In this document: positions 1 through 5,480 of the stretch, piece by piece | Layout: the number at the start of each line of letters is the position of its first letter | Numbering within the stretch: the stretch's first letter is position 1 | Origin: Pseudomonadota bacterium | GTDB lineage: Bacteria; Pseudomonadota; Alphaproteobacteria; Caulobacterales; Caulobacteraceae | Assembly (NCBI GenBank): GCA_023434265.1 | Contig: JAEYTA010000081.1 | Coordinates: forward strand, 1-9,945 | Length of the DNA stretch: 9,945 bases | Reading direction: 5' to 3' | Notes under the pieces: generated by a model | Seen by the model: only the letters and a program-made list of their open reading frames with translations | Database searches by the model: none | Told to the model about the DNA's origin: nothing | Translations under genes and position numbers: made by a program

Positions 1-42
1 CAGGGGGCGCTGGACCGGCTGAGGGACGCGGGGCTCCGGTGA
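1..42 (+). CDS. ruvX: C-terminal end of a probable RuvX/YqgF Holliday-junction resolvase-like protein (5' truncated)
   Basis: Reading frame 1 is open from the window edge and ends with TGA at 40-42, giving the final 13 residues QGALDRLRDAGLR. The string LQGALDRL-like near the C-terminus is typical, from memory, of alphaproteobacterial YqgF/RuvX proteins, an RNase H-fold family implicated in pre-16S rRNA processing and Holliday junction resolution. A position just upstream of pyrB also fits my recollection of alphaproteobacterial gene order. Only 13 residues are visible, so the family call is tentative; that a coding frame ends here is better supported, because its stop overlaps the next gene's GTG start in a GTGA junction. 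Confidence 0.5.
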   Translation, partial: QGALDRLRDAGLR

Positions 43-959
43 GCGGTCTGTTGACCGGCATCGTGCCGGTGTTCGCCATGATCGCCCTCGGCTGGGGCCT
101 GAAACAGGTGCGCTTCCTCGCCGACGACGGCTGGCGCGCGGTGGAGCGGCTGACCTATTTCGTCTTCTACCCGACCTTCCTCGTGCCGGCCGTCTGGGGC
201 GCAGACTTCAGCGCCGGCACGGCCGGGCCGGTGGCGCTGAGCACCATCGGGGTGTCGCTGGCGGTGGTGGCGCTGACCATCCTCGCCAAGCCCGCGCTGC
301 ACTTGCCCGACCCGTCGTTCACCAGCGTGTTCCAGGGCGTGGTGCGGTGGAACGGGTTCGTCTTCCTGCCGGTGGCGACGGCGGTGTTCGGACCGGCCGG
401 GCTGGGCACGGCGGCGGTGGCCTTCGGCGTGCTGGCCCCGGCGCTGAACGTGGTCTGCGTGCTGGCCCTGGCGCGGTGGGGCGCCGGCCAGGGCGGCGGC
501 TGGACGCTGGCGCTGCGCTCGCTGGGCCGCAATCCGATTATCTGGGCCTGCGCGATCGGGGCGGCGCTGAACCTGACCGGCCTGCCGCGACAGCCGCTGC
601 TGGACGGGGTGTTCGAGCTGATGGGGCCCGGCGCGATCGCGCTGGGGCTGATCACCGCCGGGGCTGGCCTGAGCTTCCGCTACGCGGCGGCGCGGCCGCT
701 GGTCATCGGCATGGTGGCGGCGATCAAGCTGCTGGTCCTACCGGTGGCCATGTTCTGGCTTTGCGGCTGGCTGGGCGGCGACCGCACGGCGCAAGGGGTG
801 GCGTTGCTGGCCGGGGCGGCGCCGGGCGCGGCGGCGAGCTATGTGCTGGCCCGGCAGATGGGCGGCGACGCGCCGCTGGTCGCCGGGGTCGTGGCCTTCA
901 CCACGGTGGCCAGCGCCGCCACCATCCCGCTGCTGCTCGGCCTGTTCGGCTACATCTGA
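39..959 (+). CDS. AEC-family (auxin efflux carrier-like) membrane transporter
   Basis: This 306-residue protein has the length and layout of Mem_trans/AEC permeases, roughly ten hydrophobic segments in two halves of five. Visible segments lie near residues 5-20, 37-54, 64-83, 104-118, 121-146, 164-180, 194-212, 219-242, 250-271 and 278-304. Family-like elements include the RWNGFVFLP stretch (103-111), RNPIIWA (164-170) opening the second half, and the small-residue-rich AGAAPGAAASYVLA (258-271) near the C-terminus. AEC proteins export or import organic anions such as malate or malonate; the substrate here cannot be read from sequence. The chosen start is GTG at 39, which overlaps the upstream stop as GTGA and suggests translational coupling. 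The ribosome-binding site is weak (AGGGA at 22-26, 12 bases away). It is not obviously related in function to pyrB downstream. Confidence 0.85.
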   Translation: MSGLLTGIVPVFAMIALGWGLKQVRFLADDGWRAVERLTYFVFYPTFLVPAVWGADFSAGTAGPVALSTIGVSLAVVALTILAKPALHLPDPSFTSVFQGVVRWNGFVFLPVATAVFGPAGLGTAAVAFGVLAPALNVVCVLALARWGAGQGGGWTLALRSLGRNPIIWACAIGAALNLTGLPRQPLLDGVFELMGPGAIALGLITAGAGLSFRYAAARPLVIGMVAAIKLLVLPVAMFWLCGWLGGDRTAQGVALLAGAAPGAAASYVLARQMGGDAPLVAGVVAFTTVASAATIPLLLGLFGYI

Positions 960-991
960 GCCTCCGCGGCTTCCGTTCCGGCGCGGCTGGC

Positions 992-999
992 CCTATAGC
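992..999 (+). promoter_or_regulatory. possible -10 element for pyrB, with very short or leaderless mRNA
   Basis: CCTATAGC at 992-999 matches 6 of 8 positions of the Caulobacter housekeeping -10 consensus GCTANAWC as I recall it. It sits 9 bases before the pyrB ATG, and no Shine-Dalgarno sequence precedes that ATG. A transcript starting at or just before the ATG is therefore plausible. I see no good -35 hexamer at the expected distance, and the motif lies inside a weak 5-bp stem (984-988 with 997-1001), so this is a low-confidence call. Confidence 0.25.
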
Positions 1000-1008
1000 C
1001 GGGCTTCG

Positions 1009-2043
1009 ATGAGCCAGCCCGACCTCACCGAGATCATCCGCGAGCGGCTGGCGCCGTTCCCGCGCGACCATTTCCTCTCCGCCGGCGACCTGAACGCCGC
1101 CACGGTCCCGCCGCTGCTGGACCTGGCCGACGCCTTCGTCGACCTGAACCGCCAGGGGGCCAAGGCGCTGGACCTGATGCGCGGGCGGACGGTGGTGAAC
1201 CTGTTCTTCGAGAACTCGACCCGCACCTCGGCCTCGTTCGAGATCGCGGCGCGGCGGCTGGGGGCGGACGTGACGGCGCTGAGCCCGCGCACCTCGTCGG
1301 TGGCCAAGGGCGAGACCCTGATCGACACTGCCGCGACGCTGAACGCCATGAAGCCCGACGTGCTGGTGGTGCGCCACGGGGCCTCGGGCGCGGCGGCCCT
1401 CCTGTCGCAGAAGGTCGGCTGCGCCGTGGTCAACGCCGGCGACGGACGACACGAGCACCCGACCCAGGCTCTGTTGGACCTGCTCAGCCTGCGCCGCGCC
1501 TTCGGCGACGTCGGCGGCCTGACCGTGGCCATCTGCGGCGACATCGCCCACAGCCGGGTGGCGCGCTCGAACGTCGCCCTGCTGTCGATGATGGGCGCGC
1601 GGGTGCGCCTGATCGGACCGCCGACGCTGGTGCCCGGGGACGCCGACCGCTGGGGCTGCGAGGTGTTCCACGACATGCGCGAGGGCCTGCAGGGCTGCGA
1701 CGTGGTAATGATGCTGCGCCTGCAGCTGGAGCGTATGGAGGGCGCGCTGGTGCCCTCCACCCGCGAGTTCTTCCGTTTCTGGGGCCTCGACCGCGAGAAG
1801 CTGGCGTGGGCGAAGTCCGGCGCGAAGGTGATGCACCCGGGGCCGATGAACCGGGGGGTGGAGATCGACTCCGACGTCGCCGACGACCTGTCGGTGTCGC
1901 TGATCCAGGACCAGGTGGAGATGGGCGTGGCGGCGCGCATGGCGGTGCTGGCGGCGCTGTCCGTTCGTCGTGAAGGCGACAGCCCCTCCACCACTTCGTG
2001 GTCCCCCTCCCCATCGCTTCGCGACAGGGAGGAGACGCGATGA
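1009..2043 (+). CDS. pyrB: aspartate carbamoyltransferase catalytic chain, PyrB
   Basis: PyrB condenses carbamoyl phosphate with aspartate to N-carbamoyl-aspartate, the committed step of pyrimidine synthesis in the cytosol. The protein (344 residues) shows the carbamoyl-phosphate loop FFENSTRTS (66-74), the SSVAKGET loop (96-103), HPTQALLDL (150-158) joining the domains, the aspartate-site region VMMLRLQLER (233-242), and MHPGPMNRGVEID (275-287). The frame is open further upstream, but ATG 1009 is chosen because residues before it are not family-like. Homologous sequence ends near residue 320; the last 24 residues or so (REGDSPSTTSW... to EETR) are low-complexity and mostly encoded by a palindromic repeat, making the protein longer than the usual 305-325. 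The stop overlaps the next start as ATGA. Joint operon with the PyrC' pseudoenzyme implies a large ATCase complex of Pseudomonas type rather than a PyrBI one; no pyrI is seen. Confidence 0.97.
   Translation: MSQPDLTEIIRERLAPFPRDHFLSAGDLNAATVPPLLDLADAFVDLNRQGAKALDLMRGRTVVNLFFENSTRTSASFEIAARRLGADVTALSPRTSSVAKGETLIDTAATLNAMKPDVLVVRHGASGAAALLSQKVGCAVVNAGDGRHEHPTQALLDLLSLRRAFGDVGGLTVAICGDIAHSRVARSNVALLSMMGARVRLIGPPTLVPGDADRWGCEVFHDMREGLQGCDVVMMLRLQLERMEGALVPSTREFFRFWGLDREKLAWAKSGAKVMHPGPMNRGVEIDSDVADDLSVSLIQDQVEMGVAARMAVLAALSVRREGDSPSTTSWSPSPSLRDREETR
1983..2034 (+). repeat. two-hairpin palindromic (REP-like) element inside the 3' end of pyrB
   Basis: Hairpin 1: ACCAC (1990-1994) pairs with GTGGT (1998-2002) around a TTC loop. 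Hairpin 2: CCTCCC (2006-2011) pairs with GGGAGG (2027-2032), two mismatched positions follow (2012/2026, 2013/2025), then TCGC (2014-2017) pairs with GCGA (2021-2024) around another TTC loop. The C-rich flanks and TTC loops resemble interspersed palindromic repeats I associate with Caulobacterales genomes, where a perfect form would read CATCGC-TTC-GCGATG; here the right arm is degenerate. Only one copy is present in this window, so repeat status is inferred. It is translated as part of the PyrB tail, and its last arm supplies the ribosome-binding site of the following gene. Confidence 0.6.
2027..2034 (+). promoter_or_regulatory. ribosome-binding site of pyrC', embedded in a hairpin arm
   Basis: GGGAGGAG at 2027-2034 is a strong Shine-Dalgarno sequence five bases before ATG 2040, and it decides the start: the in-frame GTG at 1998 and residues between are repeat sequence without homology. 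GGGAGG (2027-2032) is exactly the arm that pairs with CCTCCC (2006-2011), so the site can be hidden when pyrB is not being translated to its end. Confidence 0.75.
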
Positions 2044-3326
2044 GCGCGCTGGCGATCCTGAACGCGCGCCTGCTCGATCCGGCCAGCGACTACGACGGCC
2101 CCGGCGCGGTGCTGGTCGAGGGCGGCCGCATCGTCGAGGTGGCGCATGGGGCCGGGACCGGCGCGCCGGAGGGCGTCGAGGTCGTCGACGCCGGCGGCCT
2201 TTGCCTGTCGCCCGGCCTGATCGACATCCGGGTGAAGACCGGCGAGCCCGGCGCCGAACCCAAGGAGACGCTGAAGTCCGCGGCCCTGTCGGCGGCGGCG
2301 GGCGGGGTGACCACCATCGTGGTCCAGCCTGACACCGACCCGGTCCTCGACGACCCGGCCATGGTCGACTTCATCCAGCGGCGCGGCGCCGCGCTGGGGC
2401 TGGTCAATGTGCGCGTGGCGGGCGCGGCGACGCGCGCGCTGGACGGCCAGCGCATGGCCGAGATCGGCCTGATGGACGAAGCCGGGGCGCTGTACTTCAC
2501 CGACGGCGACCGGGTGATCGCCAACAGCCGCACCCTGCAGCGGGTGATGAGCTACGCGGCGGCCTTCAACGCCCTGATCGCCTGCCGCCCGGCGGATCCG
2601 TGGCTGAGCGAGGGGGCGGTGGCGACCTCGGGCGAACTGGCGACGCGGCTGGGACTGGCGGCGGCGCCGGCCATCGCCGAACGCATCCAGCTGGAGCGCG
2701 ACCTCGCGCTGGTCGAGCAGACCGGCGCGCGGTTCCTGGTCGACCAGATCTCGACCGAAGCGGCGCTGGAGACGCTGGCCAGGGCGCGCGGGCGGGGGCT
2801 GGAGGTCGCCGCCTCGGTGTCGGTGAACCACCTGTGCTTCAACGAGGTCGACATCGGCGACTACCGCACCTTCTACCGGCTGGACCCGCCGCTGCGGGCC
2901 GAGAGCGACCGCCAGGCGCTGGTCGAGGCGGTGCGCGAGGGGCTGATCGACGTCATCACCTCGGCCCACGCCCCCGCCCCGGCGGAGGACAAGCGCCGCC
3001 CGTTCGCCGAGGCGGCTCCGGGCGCGGTGGGGCTGGAGACGCTGCTGCCGGCGTCGCTGACCCTGCACCACGCCGAAGGGCTGGACCTTCTCGACGTGCT
3101 GCGGCCGCTGACGGCGGGGCCCGCCGACCTGCTGGGCCTCGAGGCCGGACGGCTGGCGGCGGGCGCGCCGGCGGATCTGGTGCTGTTCGACCCCGGCGCG
3201 CCGGTGGTGATCGACGCCGACGCCCTCCGCTCCAAATCCAAGAACTCGCCGTTCGACGGGCGGCGGCTGCAGGGCAAGGTGCGGCTGACCGTGGTCGGCG
3301 GACGCCGCGTACACGAGGCGACATGA
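2040..3326 (+). CDS. pyrC': catalytically dead dihydroorotase homologue (PyrC'), probable ATCase partner subunit
   Basis: The 428-residue protein has the dihydroorotase/amidohydrolase layout: N-terminal beta domain, PGLID strand (58-62), EPGAEPKETLKSAA (69-82), GGVTTIVVQPDTDP (88-101), and a C-terminal composite domain with PADLVLFDP (377-385). However, the metal ligands are missing. The HxH after strand one is R64-V-K66; the HCED position reads ACRPADP (181-187); the H of the HVST-like motif is Q236; the catalytic Asp of the SDHAP motif is A309 (SAHAP). It should therefore not hydrolyse dihydroorotate. In Pseudomonas, an inactive PyrC' overlapping pyrB by four bases is required to assemble the ATCase dodecamer; the same ATGA arrangement here supports that role. 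An active pyrC must lie elsewhere. Automated annotation would probably call this plain dihydroorotase. The stop overlaps the next ORF as ATGA. Confidence 0.92.
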   Translation: MSALAILNARLLDPASDYDGPGAVLVEGGRIVEVAHGAGTGAPEGVEVVDAGGLCLSPGLIDIRVKTGEPGAEPKETLKSAALSAAAGGVTTIVVQPDTDPVLDDPAMVDFIQRRGAALGLVNVRVAGAATRALDGQRMAEIGLMDEAGALYFTDGDRVIANSRTLQRVMSYAAAFNALIACRPADPWLSEGAVATSGELATRLGLAAAPAIAERIQLERDLALVEQTGARFLVDQISTEAALETLARARGRGLEVAASVSVNHLCFNEVDIGDYRTFYRLDPPLRAESDRQALVEAVREGLIDVITSAHAPAPAEDKRRPFAEAAPGAVGLETLLPASLTLHHAEGLDLLDVLRPLTAGPADLLGLEAGRLAAGAPADLVLFDPGAPVVIDADALRSKSKNSPFDGRRLQGKVRLTVVGGRRVHEAT

Positions 3327-3580
3327 GGACTCCCCGCCTTCCCGCCTCCGGCTGGCCCCTCGTGGCCGCCTGGACGCTCGTCGCCGCCGGGATCACGGCG
3401 GCGCGCCTGCTGGGCTGGACCGCGCCGGCGGCCCAGACCCTGCAAGGCCTGTGCAGCCTCGTCGGCGCCGGGCTGCTGATGCTGCTGCTGGCCTCGGGTC
3501 GCTGGCGGCCGGCCCTGGCGCTGTTCGCCGTCGGCCTGGCGCTGGCGGCGGCGACGCTGGGGCCGTGGCTCGAGACCTGA
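3323..3580 (+). CDS. small membrane protein of unknown function in the pyrBC' operon
   Basis: This 85-residue ORF starts with ATG overlapping the pyrC' stop (ATGA, 3323-3326) and ends with TGA at 3578-3580. Three hydrophobic stretches are visible: about residues 11-29, 43-57 and 63-82, with short basic or polar joins (R28, R60, W61, R62). The N-terminus is MRTPRLPASGW, positively charged, so the N-terminus is likely cytoplasmic. I recognise no family. The tight overlap and the absence of a competing ORF on this strand make it a credible gene that would be translationally coupled to pyrC', but its composition (Ala/Leu/Gly) is also what GC-rich DNA produces easily, so existence rests mainly on the overlap and on the coherent membrane pattern. 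Confidence 0.65.
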   Translation: MRTPRLPASGWPLVAAWTLVAAGITAARLLGWTAPAAQTLQGLCSLVGAGLLMLLLASGRWRPALALFAVGLALAAATLGPWLET

Positions 3581-3633
3581 CCGCGGCGCCGTCTGCGGCC
3601 GCAGGCCGAATCACCGGAGACTGGAGCGCTGGC

Positions 3634-3659
3634 CTGTCGCGGCCCGGCCGTGGTATACA
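3634..3659 (+). promoter_or_regulatory. possible plsY promoter
   Basis: The 91-base gap between the small membrane ORF and plsY holds CTGTCG (3634-3639) followed, 14 bases later, by TATACA (3654-3659), which is conspicuously AT-rich for this region. The plsY ATG at 3672 is 12 bases further and has no Shine-Dalgarno sequence, consistent with a very short leader. The -35 match is poor, so this is only a candidate. Confidence 0.3.
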
Positions 3660-3671
3660 CGTTTTGGCTGT

Positions 3672-4322
3672 ATGGGGGTTGAGGTGCAGGATCTGGTCGG
3701 ACCCGCTCTGGGGACGCTGGCGCTGGTCGCGGCCGGGGGCTACCTGCTGGGCTCCATCCCGTTCGGGGTCATCCTGACGCGCGCCGGGGGCGCCGGGGAC
3801 GTGCGCAACATCGGCTCGGGCAACATCGGCGCCACCAACGTTCTGCGCACGGGGCGCAAGGACCTGGCCCTGGCGACCCTGCTGCTCGACGCCGGCAAGG
3901 GCGCGGCGGCCCTGCTGATCGCCCGCGCGCTGTTCGACAGCGAACTGGCCGGGGCCATCGCCGGGGGCGCGGCCTTCCTCGGCCACCTGTTCCCGGTCTG
4001 GCTGGGCTTCAAGGGCGGCAAGGGAGTGGCGACCTTCTTCGGCCTGCTCATCGCGGCGGCCTGGCCGCTCGGCCTGATGGCCGGCGCGACCTGGATCGTG
4101 ATGGCGGCCCTGTTCCGCATCTCCTCGCTGTCGGCGCTGGTCGCCTCCGCCGCCGCGCCGGTCTACGCCCTGCTGCCCCTCGCCGCCTTCGGCCTGCCCG
4201 CCCCGGCGCCGATCCTGGCCCTGGCGGCCTTCACCGCCGTCTTGATCTGGATCCGCCATGCCGAGAACATCGGCCGGCTGCTGAAAGGCGCCGAGCCGCG
4301 GATCGGGGCGAAGAAGGGGTGA
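3672..4322 (+). CDS. plsY: glycerol-3-phosphate acyltransferase PlsY
   Basis: PlsY is an inner-membrane enzyme that transfers an acyl group from acyl-phosphate (made by PlsX, not in this window) to glycerol-3-phosphate, giving lysophosphatidic acid for phospholipid synthesis. The 216-residue protein is of normal length and has the family's three conserved loops: GSIPFG (27-32), GSGNIGATNVLR (48-59), and GHLFPVWLGFKGGKGVAT (104-121), plus the C-terminal RHAENIGRLLKGAEPRIG (195-212). Hydrophobic segments lie near 12-33, 68-86, 92-108, 120-148, 155-173 and 177-194. ATG 3672 is used as start; GTG at 3684, preceded by GGGGG (3674-3678), is a possible alternative that would remove four residues. 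The stop overlaps dprA as GTGA (4319-4322), so the two are co-translated. Confidence 0.96.
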   Translation: MGVEVQDLVGPALGTLALVAAGGYLLGSIPFGVILTRAGGAGDVRNIGSGNIGATNVLRTGRKDLALATLLLDAGKGAAALLIARALFDSELAGAIAGGAAFLGHLFPVWLGFKGGKGVATFFGLLIAAAWPLGLMAGATWIVMAALFRISSLSALVASAAAPVYALLPLAAFGLPAPAPILALAAFTAVLIWIRHAENIGRLLKGAEPRIGAKKG

Positions 4323-5401
4323 GCCTCGACGCGGCCGAGCGGATCGCCCGGCTGCGGCTGGCCCGCACCGACCGCGTCGGCCCCGTCACCTTCCGCCAGC
4401 TGCTGGACCGGTTCGGCGGGGCGGCCCGGGCGTTGGAGGCCCTGCCCGATCTGGTGCGGCGGGGCGGCGATCACGGCTTCGCCCTGCCCCCGCCCGAAGC
4501 GATCGAGGCCGAACTCGAGGCCGGCGACCGGTTGGGCGCGCGGCTGATCGTGCTCGGCGAGGACGACTACCCGACGATGCTGGCGGCGATCGATCCGCCG
4601 CCGCCGCTGCTCTGGGCGCTGGGCGATCCCGGCCTGCTGGCGCGGCCGTCCATGGCCGTCGTCGGGGCTCGCATCGCCTCGGCGGGCGGGCAGCGCATCG
4701 CCCGGGGTCTGGCGCAGCAGCTGGGCGAGGCCGGCCATGTGGTGGTGTCGGGCATGGCGCGCGGCATCGACGGCGCGGCCCACGCGGGCGCCCTGCCGAC
4801 CGGAACGGTGGCGGTGCTGGGCGGCGGGGTCGACGACGTCTACCCGCCCGACAACGCCGACCTGTATCGGCAGATCGTCGAGCAGGGCTGCGTTATCTCC
4901 GAGAGCCCGGTCGGGGCGAGGGCCCAGGCGAAGGACTTCCCGCGCCGCAATCGCATCATCTCCGGGCTGTCGCGCGGCGTCGTGGTGGTCGAGGCGGAGC
5001 TGCGCTCCGGCTCCCTGATCACCGCCCGTCTGGCGACCGAACAGGGCCGCGACGTCTTCGCCGTGCCCGGCTCGCCGCTCGATCCGCGCTCCAGGGGTCC
5101 CAACGAGCTGCTGCGCCAGGGGGCCATCCTGTGCGAGGGACTGGCCGATATCGAGCGGGAGTTCGAGCGGCCACGCGCGATCCGGGAGCCGGCGGTCGAG
5201 GATCCGTTCGCCGGCGCGCCCGGGGAGATCGACGCGGAACTGGTCGAGCGCGTGGCCGCCCTGCTGTCGCCGACGCCGACGCCGCGCGACGAGCTGGCGC
5301 GGGCGGCGGGAGCCCCGGTCGGGGCGGTGGCCGCCGCCCTTCTCGAGCTCAGCCTGGCCGGGCGGGCGACCCTGCTGCCGGGCGGGCTGGCGTCGCTCTG
5401 A
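4319..5401 (+). CDS. dprA: DNA-processing protein DprA
   Basis: DprA binds incoming or exposed single-stranded DNA and loads RecA; it is widespread even in bacteria not known to be naturally transformable. The 360-residue protein has an N-terminal helical region (about 1-75), the Rossmann-fold DNA-binding core (about 80-285) and a C-terminal winged-helix-like DprA_WH domain (about 302-358). Core motifs seen: DDYPTMLAAIDPPPPLL (82-98), VVGAR (114-118), SGMARGIDGAAH (144-155), LGGGVDDVYP (167-176), FPRRNRIISGLS (207-218), and GSLITARLA (231-239) with VPGSP (249-253). The start is GTG at 4319, inside the plsY stop, with AAGAAGGGG just before it. No competence genes are visible beside it; its place after plsY is a common alphaproteobacterial arrangement rather than evidence of competence. 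Confidence 0.95.
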   Translation: MSLDAAERIARLRLARTDRVGPVTFRQLLDRFGGAARALEALPDLVRRGGDHGFALPPPEAIEAELEAGDRLGARLIVLGEDDYPTMLAAIDPPPPLLWALGDPGLLARPSMAVVGARIASAGGQRIARGLAQQLGEAGHVVVSGMARGIDGAAHAGALPTGTVAVLGGGVDDVYPPDNADLYRQIVEQGCVISESPVGARAQAKDFPRRNRIISGLSRGVVVVEAELRSGSLITARLATEQGRDVFAVPGSPLDPRSRGPNELLRQGAILCEGLADIEREFERPRAIREPAVEDPFAGAPGEIDAELVERVAALLSPTPTPRDELARAAGAPVGAVAAALLELSLAGRATLLPGGLASL

Positions 5402-5423
5402 GCGACCTCCGGCTCACGCCCGA

Positions 5424-5452
5424 TTGACAGCCGGGCTTTGGCCAACCACGTT
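5424..5452 (+). promoter_or_regulatory. possible topA promoter
   Basis: In the 79-base gap before topA, TTGACA (5424-5429) is a perfect -35 hexamer. Seventeen bases further the -10 position reads CACGTT (5447-5452), a poor match with only the second and last consensus bases. It is the best sigma-70-like candidate in the gap, and would give a leader of roughly 20 bases. No hairpin with a T tract is seen after dprA, so topA may also receive readthrough. Confidence 0.35.
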
Positions 5453-5480
5453 CCCGCGCCTCTGAAAGGCCCCTCCCCGC

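Noticed and set aside
984..1001. Weak stem-loop before pyrB as a pyrimidine attenuator
   Set aside because: The stem is only 5 bp with a 7-8 base loop and no T tract or leader peptide; too weak to call an attenuator.
841..1008. 56-residue N-terminal extension of PyrB in the same frame
   Set aside because: The added residues overlap the conserved AEC transporter end in another frame and do not resemble an ATCase N-terminus; ATG 1009 matches normal family length there.
1998..2039. GTG at 1998 as start of pyrC'
   Set aside because: The 14 added residues come from the palindromic element; ATG 2040 has a strong, well-spaced GGGAGGAG.
993..3314. 773-codon open frame on the minus strand opposite pyrB and pyrC'
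   Set aside because: Shadow of two clear plus-strand genes; low-complexity Arg/Ser/Ala-rich product without family features.
3593..3604. 12-base perfect palindrome CTGCGGCCGCAG after the small membrane ORF, as a terminator or operator
   Set aside because: Only a 4-bp stem is possible with a 4-base loop and there is no T tract; such GC palindromes occur by chance at this base composition.
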